This document shows, piece by piece, positions 26,903 through 35,364 of a stretch of DNA of 64,000 nucleotides. The position numbers were made by a program, and so were the translations under genes. The number at the start of each line of letters is the position of its first letter. Positions within the stretch are counted from its first letter, which is position 1. Source of the stretch: Paenibacillus selenitireducens (GTDB taxonomy: Bacteria > Bacillota > Bacilli > Paenibacillales > Paenibacillaceae). Below the pieces are notes generated by a model. That model had not been told where the DNA came from. It made no database searches and saw only the letters and a program-made list of their open reading frames with translations. Where the stretch lies: positions 62,027 to 126,026 of the forward strand of contig NZ_MSZX01000001.1 of assembly GCF_002021565.1 (NCBI RefSeq). The letters run 5' to 3'.

Positions 26903-27280
26903 TCACTTCATCAGTGCGTTAATCTCCTGCTCCGTTAATCCAGTAGCCTTGGCGATGGTCGCTATATCCAGATTCAAGGCAAGCATATTCTTCGCCACTT
27001 CCTCGATCCCCGCCTTCACGCCTTCCTGCTTCGCAGCTTCTATCATGGAAGCTTCATCATGCAGATATTTCTGCCGGGCTTCATACAAACGTCGGGCTTC
27101 CGAATCTTGGCTCAAGTATTGCAGGGTGTCCATCGCCCTCTCCAATCCCGGTTCATTCATCTTCAGCACCTCCCAATCTGATATATCGGTACCTTTCAAG
27201 AACAACAACCAGTTAACTGAACCGCCTTGAGGTAAGACCGCATCGTCTAACTTCGGCAACTCCAGAAAGTGAATTTTTTG
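26903..27280 (-). pseudogene. Rpn-family nuclease, 5'-truncated copy
   Basis: About 118 codons match the C-terminal part of the intact neighbour at 27297-28133 (LFLKGTD, then LSQDSEARRLYEARQ, ending EQEINALMK). The catalytic N-terminal half is missing; homology ends near 27280, 17 bases before the neighbour's stop codon. This gives a tandem of a truncated and an intact copy in the same direction. Confidence 0.85.
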
Positions 27281-27296
27281 GATGCACCCTAATAAT

Positions 27297-28133
27297 TCAC
27301 TTCATCAGAGCGTTGATCTCTTGCTCCGTTAATCCAGTAGCTTTGGCAATGGTCGCCATATCCAGATTCAAGGCAAGCATGTTCTTCGCCACTTCCTGCC
27401 TACCTTCCTTCAAGCCTTCCTTCAAGCCTGCCTGCTTCGCAGCTTCCATCATAGAAGCTTCATCATGCAGATATTTCTGCCGAGCTTCATATAAACGTCG
27501 GGCTTCCGAATCCTGGCTCAAGTATTGCAGGGTGTCCATCGCCTTTTTCAATTCCGGTTCATTCATCTTCAGCACCTCCCATTCTGATATATCGGTACCT
27601 TTCAAGAACAACAACCAGTTAACTAAACCGCCTTGAGGTGAGACCGCATCGTTTAACTTCGGCAACTCCAGAAAGTGAATCTCAATGTCATCAACCAGCG
27701 ATATTCCCGTCCGGTCTTCGCGCAAGTGGAATACATTATGATATTCTTCGTTAAGTAAGAATGAATAGTTCAGAATGTTGATGGTAACGCATTTCTTTAG
27801 TTGCGGATACTTCTCGCCTTCCTTAAGCTGACTGGCGTACCGTTTGCTCCAGTAAAACAGCGTCCGCTTCTCGATGTCGTATTTGTTGAAAAGCTGCATC
27901 TCGATATCAATCAGCTTTCCCTCTACGGTTTTGGCGTAAACGTCAAAAATGGATTGCTTGTCGAGTGGATCGTCCTTATCGGTGTAGGGATTCATCAAGA
28001 TAATCTCCGTCAGCGGCGGTTCACCGGCTTCAGTAAAAATCCGATTGAGGAAGGCTAATAAAACATCTTTGTTGTTTTCACTGCCAAAAATTCGTTTGAA
28101 TACAAAGTCCACTCGGGGGTCAAGCAGCTCCAT
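27297..28133 (-). CDS. Rpn-family recombination-promoting nuclease/putative transposase (PDDEXK)
   Basis: 278 residues. The N-terminal half has the PDDEXK signature order: DFVFKRIFG, then SIFDVYAK with the acidic residue, and IDIEMQ (ExQ variant). The C-terminal half is rich in Glu/Lys/Ala and ends in a small helix-turn-helix-like LDMATIAKATGLTEQEI segment. The family (PF12784-like) contains RpnA-type nucleases that promote recombination and is often mis-named transposase. Two broken copies lie at 12323 and 26903. It is the only intact copy here. Confidence 0.88.
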   Translation of the reverse strand: MELLDPRVDFVFKRIFGSENNKDVLLAFLNRIFTEAGEPPLTEIILMNPYTDKDDPLDKQSIFDVYAKTVEGKLIDIEMQLFNKYDIEKRTLFYWSKRYASQLKEGEKYPQLKKCVTINILNYSFLLNEEYHNVFHLREDRTGISLVDDIEIHFLELPKLNDAVSPQGGLVNWLLFLKGTDISEWEVLKMNEPELKKAMDTLQYLSQDSEARRLYEARQKYLHDEASMMEAAKQAGLKEGLKEGRQEVAKNMLALNLDMATIAKATGLTEQEINALMK

Positions 28134-28290
28134 TACAACCAGCTCCGATACAATTATTATATCATCATCTTCAAGCTATTAAACCAAATAGAAATTGAAA
28201 AAGCTATGAGCCCTTTCACGTTTTAATAGAGTAGTACTTTCGATAGTTAGGATTATAAATCTTAATGAGCTTGACACTAATTTTAGTCAA

Positions 28291-28318
28291 TTGTGAAAGC
28301 TTTTATCTATGATAAAAT
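28291..28318 (+). promoter_or_regulatory. Possible sigma-A promoter for CPBP protease gene
   Basis: TTGTGA and TAAAAT are separated by 16 bases, 74 bases before the start codon of the next gene. Both are one or two mismatches from consensus. Confidence 0.4.
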
Positions 28319-28391
28319 CCATCATAGCGCTTCCATATTCTTTGTGATAATGTATGTTAGTTGGATCAAAGTGAGCTTTTAAGGAGGCAAT

Positions 28392-29003
28392 ATGAACACA
28401 ATCAATTCACTGGTGAGTGCACTATTGCAAGTCGCATTGTTTTCAATCATTCCGGTCATGTGGTGGCTGATGACAGCCCGGAAACAAGTCACGTTCTTTC
28501 AGTGGATCGGCTTGAAGAAAATCTTAGTCAATAACAAGAAACGCTTTGTTTTTCTATTTGTATTGACGTCGGTGCTACTTTCAGCCATGTCTTATTTGAT
28601 CATACCTTTATTTGCAGACAACAGCGTAATGGCTACTTCGCAATTCGCGGGCAAAGGCATATCCGTCATTATTTCGGCTTTAATCTATGCTTTTGTGCAG
28701 ACAGGCCTATCAGAAGAGATCTTTTTTCGCGGGTTTTTGGGTAAACGGTTGATAGGCAAATTTACATTCATGATTGGTAATACGATACAGGCCATACTAT
28801 TTGGGCTGCTTCATGGAATCCTGTTGTTCGGAGCTATCGGAGTAGCTGGCGCCATTGCAGTCACTGTTCTCACGGGAGTCATAGGATGGGTGATGGGGTA
28901 CATCAACGAAAAGCAATCGGGGGGCTCTATCGTCTCCAGCTGGATATTGCATGGAATCGCCAATACTTTATCGTCGTTTGTCGCAATGTTCAGTTTAATA
29001 TAA
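28392..29003 (+). CDS. CPBP-family intramembrane metalloprotease
   Basis: 203 residues with about six membrane segments. The CPBP (Abi/CAAX protease-like) motifs are intact: SEEIFFRG near 112, FGLLHG near 138 and SWILHGIAN near 188. Members cleave membrane-embedded or prenylated proteins, and several protect against bacteriocins. It follows AAGGAGG closely and is followed by a terminator, so it is a single-gene unit. Proximity to a RiPP cluster about 16 kb away is not evidence of a link. Confidence 0.9.
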   Translation: MNTINSLVSALLQVALFSIIPVMWWLMTARKQVTFFQWIGLKKILVNNKKRFVFLFVLTSVLLSAMSYLIIPLFADNSVMATSQFAGKGISVIISALIYAFVQTGLSEEIFFRGFLGKRLIGKFTFMIGNTIQAILFGLLHGILLFGAIGVAGAIAVTVLTGVIGWVMGYINEKQSGGSIVSSWILHGIANTLSSFVAMFSLI

Positions 29004-29015
29004 GGAAGTATGTTG

Positions 29016-29053
29016 GGAAGCAGCGGGTTTGATAAACTTGATGCTTCCTTTTT
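29016..29053 (+). terminator. Terminator of the CPBP gene
   Basis: GGAAGCA and TGCTTCC pair across a 19-base loop, followed by TTTTTA. The short open frame from 29010 that runs through it is not considered a gene. Confidence 0.65.
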
Positions 29054-29246
29054 ATATATTACGAATTGCTATAGTTTTCTACTTGTATGCAATGGAGGGG
29101 CCAGTGAGAATCTAGTTAACGTTCATCAGAATACAAATGTGCAGAGATGTATGCCATTTGATCTGAGCCCAAAATTCATGCAAAATAATACTGAAGCAAA
29201 AAACATATCGCAACGGAAATGTTACTAACCGCATGGCTTAAGGAGA
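29054..29246. other. Intergenic stretch
   Basis: About 190 bases with no recognisable gene; it presumably contains the promoter of the endopeptidase gene. Confidence 0.3.
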
Positions 29247-29888
29247 ATGATGATGCAGCAAGCAAAACTTGTACGATACGATTTGAACCCCAAGCATTCA
29301 TCCCTAACTAATGGAAGGAGGCCAAGGCGCTGGTTGCGCCGAATGTTTTTGGTCCTGCTTCTGTTTGCCGCTTGGAGACTCATCGATGGTCTGGGGCTTA
29401 TACCCGATTTTCAGCGTAATTCCTTACCTATCGTCGGACTTCACCCTACTGTAGAGAAAAAAAGTAAAGAGCTAGTCGAACTGGCGGCCAAGAAAGGCAT
29501 CCGCGTGGTAATAACCACTGATTTCCGTAGTATAGAGGAGCAGAACCGGCTGTATCGTCAAGGACGGGATTCCAAAGGAAAGGTTGTCACGAATGCGGAG
29601 GGTGGCGAATCATATCACAATTATGGGCTAGCGATTGATTTTGCCTTGCAAGACAAGGCTGGCAATGTGCTGTGGGACATGGAACGGGATAATAATAAGA
29701 ACGGAAAAACCGATTGGCTGGAGGTAGCGGAACTGGCGAAGGGCCTGGGTTTCAGCTGGGGCGGAGATTGGAAGCAGTTTCCCGATTTTCCCCACCTTCA
29801 AATGGACTTTGGCTATACGATCAGTCGACTGAAATCCGGTCATTATCCGAAGGGTTCGCTTACGGAAAAGCAATCACAGGATGCCTGA
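29247..29888 (+). CDS. CwlK-like peptidoglycan endopeptidase (M15C)
   Basis: 213 residues. One N-terminal membrane anchor near 28-44 is followed by the M15 peptidase domain: SIEEQNRLY near 93, metal ligands in SYHNYGLAIDF near 120 (SxHxxGxAxD) and FPHLQMDFG near 180. The subgroup cuts the L-Ala-D-Glu bond of the stem peptide, as CwlK of B. subtilis does; VanY-type carboxypeptidase activity is the alternative. It is membrane-tethered with the catalytic domain outside. The start has AAGGAGA upstream; a second ATG one codon later is also possible. Confidence 0.85.
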   Translation: MMMQQAKLVRYDLNPKHSSLTNGRRPRRWLRRMFLVLLLFAAWRLIDGLGLIPDFQRNSLPIVGLHPTVEKKSKELVELAAKKGIRVVITTDFRSIEEQNRLYRQGRDSKGKVVTNAEGGESYHNYGLAIDFALQDKAGNVLWDMERDNNKNGKTDWLEVAELAKGLGFSWGGDWKQFPDFPHLQMDFGYTISRLKSGHYPKGSLTEKQSQDA

Positions 29889-30000
29889 AAATAACAACGG
29901 ATCTGAAAAAACTCATCTGATGTTCATATAGAAATGGTGCTTTTTGTGATTAATGCAGCAGTAGGTATATCAGTTGATAAATCGTTTTTTAGGAGGCGTC

Positions 30001-30288
30001 ATGAAGATGGAACGTATTGGGAATTTATTGCTTTACCTATACTTTCTTCTTTTTTATAACGCTAAAAATGCCATACCTGACTTGAATCGAGTCCCTCTAT
30101 ATTTATATATTGTTGATTTGAACATCGGTTTTTTTGCTTGGACACTTCTTTATAATTTTCAAGTTAATAAGGTGTGCCTCTCAAATCACATCGTACAATG
30201 TTATGATTTAGTATATACAGAGAGCGACTCGATCCTCATTCGATTTCAAATGTTCAAGGAGCCCGATTTGATCCTCTTTTCTTATTGA
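30001..30288 (+). CDS. Small membrane protein upstream of secA2
   Basis: 95 residues from ATG 30001, five bases after AGGAGG; the frame could open earlier at a TTG, but this site decides the start. There are one or two hydrophobic segments near 8-20 and 40-55. No family was recognised. It precedes the SecA2-like gene by 43 bases, so co-transcription is likely, and it might be an accessory factor; that is inference. Confidence 0.6.
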   Translation: MKMERIGNLLLYLYFLLFYNAKNAIPDLNRVPLYLYIVDLNIGFFAWTLLYNFQVNKVCLSNHIVQCYDLVYTESDSILIRFQMFKEPDLILFSY

Positions 30289-30331
30289 ATAACGGAAAAC
30301 GTTTGGTTCAATGAAGGAGGATTTTTTGCGC

Positions 30332-32617
30332 ATGGATAAAAATAACATGTTCACAAAAATGAATACAATGTTCAATTCGTACAGACTTAAGCCCTATTAT
30401 GAAAAAGTAAAGCGTATTAAAGAAATTCAAATGAACAACTGGAGCGACTCGGAAATTAAGGGACATGCTGAGGAGTTAAAGTTCAGGGCTCTAAATGGTA
30501 CTCCGCTTACCGAATTACTACTTGAAGCGGCCGCACTAGTCGATGAAGTGGTGTGGCGATTCATGAAAATCCGATTGTTTGATGTCCAATGGGTAGCTGG
30601 CATGGCCCTTTGCGAAGGTAACCTGGTGGAAATGCAAACTGGGGAAGGGAAAACATTATCGGCTGTCCTTCCGGCTTATTTGAATGCACTTCAGGGAAAA
30701 GGTGCTCATGTTTTTACGTTCAACGAATATTTGGCACACCGTGATGCTGAATGGATGGGACCCATTTATCAATTTTTAGGTCTTACTGTCGGATGTATTC
30801 AAGAAGGGCAGCGTATGGCAGAAAAGAAGGCCGCGTACGATGCTGATATTACTTATTTGACAGCAAAGCAAGCTTGTTTTGATTACTTGAAGGATTCTCT
30901 TGTCTATGATCAGAGAAATAAGGTGCAACGGCCCCTTCACTTTGTATTGGTAGATGAATCGGACTCCATTTTAATTGATGAGGCGAGGGTGCCACTTGTT
31001 ATTGCAGGAGAAATGGGCGAATCGCGAGTCGATTTTTATGATATGACCCGCATTGTGAATCAGCTCGTACAAGGTATCGATTACGATACGGACGATAATA
31101 AACGAAATGTGTATGTAACGGATGAAGGCGTGGAAAAGGTTGAAGCATTACTCGAATGTGACAATTTATACGAACTTGAACACCATGATAAATTGACTGA
31201 ACTTCATTGCGCACTGCATGCCGAAGCTTTATTAAAGAGAAATGTCCATTATATCGTTCGAAACGGAGCTGTACAACTTATCGATGAGTTTACTGGACGG
31301 ATCGCTGACCAAAGACATTGGCCTGATGGTTTACAAGCAGCGGTGGAAGCCAAAGAAGGACTAACGATTCAATCCAGTGGGAAAATTCTGGGATCCATGA
31401 CGCTGCAGCATTTTTTGAGCTTGTATGAAAAAATATGCGGAATGACCGCAACGGCACAGTCATCAGCGGATGAGTTTAGAGATACGTATGCTTTGGATTT
31501 GATTGTGATACCCCCAAACAAACCGTGTAGAAGAGTCGATTTTCCACATACGATATTTACGCATCTGGAAGCAAAAAGAAATGCAATCATCAACGAGATC
31601 ATGTCTGTCCATCAGATGAAACGGCCCATTTTGGTCGGGACAGCTAGTGTAGAGGAATCCAATCAACTAGCGGCCGATTTGATGAGTAAAGGAATTTTGT
31701 GTAACGTTCTGAATGCAGAAAATGACCAAAAAGAAGCAGAAATCATTGCTAGAGCAGGCGTGATGGGCGCAGTCACCGTTTCAACAAATATGGCTGGACG
31801 GGGAGTGGATATCCTTCTTGGCGGTGGTGATCCTGAGGAATATAAAAGAGTGACAAAACTCGGCGGATTGTATGTCCTGGGAACGAATCTTCACGGGAGC
31901 TTGCGTGTAGACAATCAATTAAGAGGTCGAGCAGGCCGGCAAGGAGATCCCGGTTCGTCTCGGTTCATGATAAGTTTAGAGGATGATTTCCTCCTTACAT
32001 TTGGATTGAAGGAAGAGCTTCCTAAGGAATATCAAACTTTACATCAGGAAGGTCCACTAAAGGACCCCAAAATCCAGAGCGTGATCAATCATATTCAACT
32101 AGTTATAGACGGGCAAAATTATGAGATCAAAAAAACATTAAATAGATACGCCGATCTTCTAGAGCAGCAGCGAAGCATTTTATTTCAAAAACGGAGTGAT
32201 GTGCTCTGTAATATCCTAAAGCCAACGATTTTAGAATCAAGGGTACCGGAACTGCACGAACAATTATGTCGCGCCTTAGGCAAGGATAAAGTTGATGAAA
32301 CAGAAAAGTATGTGCTGCTGGTTCAAATCGACAAATGCTGGGCAGATTATCTGGATTATGTTGCTTACATCAAGGAAGGTATACATTTAGAGAGCTTAAG
32401 TCATAAAAACCCTTTGGACGAATATAATCGACTTATTATTCAAGCCTTTGAGAGTCTGGAAGAAAAGATTGAAACTGCGGTAGTGGACATATTCTTCTCC
32501 ATGGATGTGGACCAAGGGGAGTTTGATCTGCATGTGCCAGAACTAAAAGTTCCATCTGCAACATGGACGTATATCATAAATGATCGTTTTTTTCAGAACA
32601 GAGTTAATCTGTTTTAG
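30332..32617 (+). CDS. secA2: SecA2-like accessory preprotein translocase ATPase
   Basis: 761 residues from ATG 30332, which follows AAGGAGG by 11 bases. SecA domain order is complete: Walker A TGEGKT near 103-108, DEAD-type LVDESDSILIDEAR near 210, a preprotein crosslinking region, NBD2 with VSTNMAGRG and LRGRAGRQGD near 530-540, and a short helical end. It lacks the C-terminal zinc-binding CxCx8-9HC tail of housekeeping SecA and is about 80 residues shorter. Accessory SecA2 proteins export a few substrates, in bacilli including S-layer proteins. No SecY2 or glycosylation genes are nearby. Confidence 0.88.
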   Translation: MDKNNMFTKMNTMFNSYRLKPYYEKVKRIKEIQMNNWSDSEIKGHAEELKFRALNGTPLTELLLEAAALVDEVVWRFMKIRLFDVQWVAGMALCEGNLVEMQTGEGKTLSAVLPAYLNALQGKGAHVFTFNEYLAHRDAEWMGPIYQFLGLTVGCIQEGQRMAEKKAAYDADITYLTAKQACFDYLKDSLVYDQRNKVQRPLHFVLVDESDSILIDEARVPLVIAGEMGESRVDFYDMTRIVNQLVQGIDYDTDDNKRNVYVTDEGVEKVEALLECDNLYELEHHDKLTELHCALHAEALLKRNVHYIVRNGAVQLIDEFTGRIADQRHWPDGLQAAVEAKEGLTIQSSGKILGSMTLQHFLSLYEKICGMTATAQSSADEFRDTYALDLIVIPPNKPCRRVDFPHTIFTHLEAKRNAIINEIMSVHQMKRPILVGTASVEESNQLAADLMSKGILCNVLNAENDQKEAEIIARAGVMGAVTVSTNMAGRGVDILLGGGDPEEYKRVTKLGGLYVLGTNLHGSLRVDNQLRGRAGRQGDPGSSRFMISLEDDFLLTFGLKEELPKEYQTLHQEGPLKDPKIQSVINHIQLVIDGQNYEIKKTLNRYADLLEQQRSILFQKRSDVLCNILKPTILESRVPELHEQLCRALGKDKVDETEKYVLLVQIDKCWADYLDYVAYIKEGIHLESLSHKNPLDEYNRLIIQAFESLEEKIETAVVDIFFSMDVDQGEFDLHVPELKVPSATWTYIINDRFFQNRVNLF

Positions 32618-32645
32618 CTGATTTGTACGACAATAATTACGCACC

Positions 32646-32672
32646 AGAACCCTGGATTCAGGGTTCTTTTTT
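32646..32672 (+). terminator. Terminator of secA2
   Basis: AGAACCCTG and CAGGGTTCT form a perfect nine-base stem around GATT, followed by five T. It lies 29 bases after the stop codon. Confidence 0.92.
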
Positions 32673-32795
32673 AGGTTGGCAATGCTAAAGCGCTGGATCG
32701 AATAATATCGAACATTATTCTCTCCGATTCTGTGACCCTTCTCGGCGACTCCCCATAAACTGTTGTTATATCCATTGAAGTGTGGGAGGATACCG

Positions 32796-34250
32796 ATGAG
32801 TTCAACAACTTGCAACATACGAATTGCCCCCGGGAAAGATATCGTGGTATCCAGCCGATTACTGCAAACCCTTGGCATCGGTAGCATTCGTCAATTACGT
32901 CTAACCTTCGGCAGCAAGTCTATGAACACTTCATTAAAGTCTGTTCGAAGGAATGACCATTTGCTTAAGTTACCCGTCTCCGTGGCTTCCCAATTGATGC
33001 TGCCGCGTGGGGGAAAATGCCTTCTCTCGACTCGAGGATCGGACGAAGTGCGCATCGGGCCGCTTGTAGGCATACTCGCAGCCCGTTCTAAGTCGGTTTC
33101 CAATTCTTTTGGGAGCATGTCTAGTTTTTTTCGGCAATTGGCTGCCATCGGGAAAGATCGGTCTTATTTTTTTGTGTTTAGTCCAAAAGACGTGGATTGG
33201 GAGAACGAGACCGTAACAGGTTTTTTTCCGAACCCATCAGGTGTATGGCTGCGTAAGGAGGTTCCACTGCCAGATGTCGTGTATAACCGATTGCAGAGCA
33301 GGCTTGCCGAAGGGGTGACGGCGATGAACAGCTTCAAGGAAAGTTTCTTACGCCGTTCCATCCCGATATTTAACTGGACATTCTTTGATAAATCCGATGT
33401 GTATAAGCTGCTGCAGGGCGATGACGTCAATAAGTATGTGCCAGAATCGATGATGGGCCCCTCGGGAACCGATGTGAGGGAAATGTTAACCCGACATGGA
33501 ACGATTTATATGAAGCCCTCCAGCGGAAGCCTTGGTCTAGGCATATATCGTATTCAACATACGGCGAATCGAGGATATACGGTAAGATATCGATCCAAGG
33601 GCAAAAACCATGCCGTGGGTTACAAGAACTTTGATGCCGTCATGAATCTATTGCTGAGACATCAAAAAGGAAGATTAAGCCGTTATGTAGCGCAACAAGG
33701 AATTTCGCTCATTGAAGTAGATGAATGTCCGGTGGATTTCCGGTTCCATATGACGAAGAATGGAGAGAATCAATGGGTCGTTGCAGCCATCGGAGCGAAG
33801 AAGGCGGGGAAGGGCAGCATTACGACACATGTAGCAAGCGGTGGGAAGCTGATGAATACGGAGCAGGTACTTCAACAAGCCTTTGGTTCCAATGGTTCAA
33901 ATGTATTGCAAAGAGCAAAGAATACGGCCGTGGACATTGCGAAAGCACTGGAACGCAATTATCCATATTTGCTGGGGGAAATCGGGTTCGACATCGGCAT
34001 TGATAAATCAGGAAAAGTGTGGATGTTTGAGGCCAATTCGAAGCCGGGACGGTCCATCTTCAAGCATCCAGATGCAAAATCGCAAGAACGGGATACACTG
34101 ACCAACCTGTTTGACTATTGTTTGTACCTCAGCAAGTTTAGACGAGGAGGGAATGATCATGATCACCGCTCAGGCAAAAGCGGTAAAGCGTCCCGTCGTA
34201 GCTATCTTAGCGGCAAAAGACAGCGGTCGAAGGTTGCGAGGAGGCTTTAA
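32796..34250 (+). CDS. YheC/YheD-family ATP-grasp protein (long type, paralogue 1)
   Basis: 484 residues from ATG 32796, after GGGAGG. The long type has a ~100-residue N-terminal beta-rich domain (QLRLTFG, LLSTRGSDEVRIGPLVG), then the conserved PDVVYNRL motif, TFFDKSDVY and the ATP-grasp core ending in a metal-binding FEANSKPGRS. B. subtilis YheC/YheD are spore-coat-associated. The product is probably an ATP-dependent carboxylate-amine ligase; substrate unknown. Its end runs 92 bases into the next gene and adds a basic tail of about 30 residues (RSGKSGKASRR) that is absent from its mirror paralogue at 38183. Confidence 0.85.
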   Translation: MSSTTCNIRIAPGKDIVVSSRLLQTLGIGSIRQLRLTFGSKSMNTSLKSVRRNDHLLKLPVSVASQLMLPRGGKCLLSTRGSDEVRIGPLVGILAARSKSVSNSFGSMSSFFRQLAAIGKDRSYFFVFSPKDVDWENETVTGFFPNPSGVWLRKEVPLPDVVYNRLQSRLAEGVTAMNSFKESFLRRSIPIFNWTFFDKSDVYKLLQGDDVNKYVPESMMGPSGTDVREMLTRHGTIYMKPSSGSLGLGIYRIQHTANRGYTVRYRSKGKNHAVGYKNFDAVMNLLLRHQKGRLSRYVAQQGISLIEVDECPVDFRFHMTKNGENQWVVAAIGAKKAGKGSITTHVASGGKLMNTEQVLQQAFGSNGSNVLQRAKNTAVDIAKALERNYPYLLGEIGFDIGIDKSGKVWMFEANSKPGRSIFKHPDAKSQERDTLTNLFDYCLYLSKFRRGGNDHDHRSGKSGKASRRSYLSGKRQRSKVARRL

Positions 34251-35283
34251 GAATTTCAAGGATTTAATTCGTGTAGGTAAATCGATGGGTGCGACAGTAT
34301 ATGTCACGACCGTCCAGGATTTGAAATTGTCACAAGAGAAAATTACAGGCCATTATTATGATAAACATCTAAAAGCGTGGAGCACGAAATCTTTTCCTGG
34401 TCCGGATGTGGTCTATAATCGCATTCCATATCGTAAGTATGAGGAGTCTTCTGAAGTGCAGAAGGTGATTCAATTATGCCTGCTGGATCGCTCCGTCCAC
34501 TTGTTTAATCCATCATTTTTTAATAAATGGACCTTGTATGAATGGTTGTCGAACTCGAAAACAACGAAATCCTACATCCCCGAAACAGATAAGTTGACCT
34601 CCATGCAAGTGCTGAATACTTATTTAAGCGAATTTAAGTCTCTGTATATGAAGCCTATACATGGCAAAGCAGGCAAAGGAATCATGCGCGTGTCTCGTAT
34701 CAGCGATGACACGGGTACGAAATATCGATTAATCTATCATGATAAAAACATGAGGGTGTCGGATGTCTACCTCAGCGTTTATGATGCATGGAAGACCATA
34801 AAAAGGCAAATGGGCGGGAAGGATTATATTATTCAGCAAGCAATTGATTTATCAAGGTCGAAGGGGCAGCCATTTGACCTACGCATTCTTGTGCAGCGAA
34901 ATCGAGACAATGTCTGGGAGTTAACCGGTATGGGAGCGCGTGTGGCGGGGAAGCGAAGCATCACGACCCATGTGCCGCGTGGGGGCTCGATAAAGCCTGT
35001 CGGGAAGCTGCTGAAAACCGCATTTGGAGTTGATAAAGCATTGGAAATCAAACAAAATGCGACGAAGCTTGCACTCGTCATTGCACAGCAAATTGAGAAA
35101 TCATCGGGACATACTTTAGGGGAAATGTCGATGGATGTCGGTGTGGATACGAACGGCGGGTTATGGTTCTTTGAAGCCAACTCCAAGCCCATGAAGTTCG
35201 ATGAACCCAAAATTCGTAAAAAGTCGCTCCGTACCTGGATACAGTATTGTATGTTCCTAAGTAATCACAATTCATCGAAATAA
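34159..35283 (+). CDS. YheC/YheD-family ATP-grasp protein (short type, paralogue 2)
   Basis: 374 residues from ATG 34159, seven bases after GGAGGG; an ATG at 34153 abuts the ribosome binding site and is less likely. Short type: begins with PVVAILAAKD, then GPDVVYNRIPYR, FFNKWTLYEWL, MKPIHGKAGKGIMR (nucleotide-binding loop), TGMGARVAGKRS and the metal-site FEANSKPMKFDEP. It shares its beginning with the tail of the upstream gene, so translation is coupled. Its closest relative here is the gene at 37073 on the other strand. Confidence 0.85.
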   Translation: MITAQAKAVKRPVVAILAAKDSGRRLRGGFKNFKDLIRVGKSMGATVYVTTVQDLKLSQEKITGHYYDKHLKAWSTKSFPGPDVVYNRIPYRKYEESSEVQKVIQLCLLDRSVHLFNPSFFNKWTLYEWLSNSKTTKSYIPETDKLTSMQVLNTYLSEFKSLYMKPIHGKAGKGIMRVSRISDDTGTKYRLIYHDKNMRVSDVYLSVYDAWKTIKRQMGGKDYIIQQAIDLSRSKGQPFDLRILVQRNRDNVWELTGMGARVAGKRSITTHVPRGGSIKPVGKLLKTAFGVDKALEIKQNATKLALVIAQQIEKSSGHTLGEMSMDVGVDTNGGLWFFEANSKPMKFDEPKIRKKSLRTWIQYCMFLSNHNSSK

Positions 35284-35286
35284 AAT

Positions 35287-35319
35287 AAGCCCTTGAATCT
35301 GTCGAGGATTTGAGGGCTT
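35287..35319 (+). terminator. Terminator of the plus-strand yheCD pair
   Basis: AGCCCTTGAATC and GATTTGAGGGCT pair with one mismatch around TGTCGAG. It sits four bases after the stop codon of the preceding gene, facing convergent genes. Confidence 0.75.
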
Positions 35320-35333
35320 AACCTTTACATAGC

Positions 35334-35364
35334 GAAATCTCCCTTCATTTACAAGGGAGATTTC
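35334..35364 (-). terminator. Hairpin at the end of the minus-strand yheCD cluster
   Basis: GAAATCTCCCTT and AAGGGAGATTTC form a perfect 12-base stem around seven bases. The stop codon of the minus-strand gene falls in the loop/stem, so the last codons form part of the hairpin. Confidence 0.6.

Noticed and set aside
29010-29228. 72-codon plus-strand frame after the CPBP protease gene
   Set aside because: It runs through a terminator hairpin and has no protein-like features.
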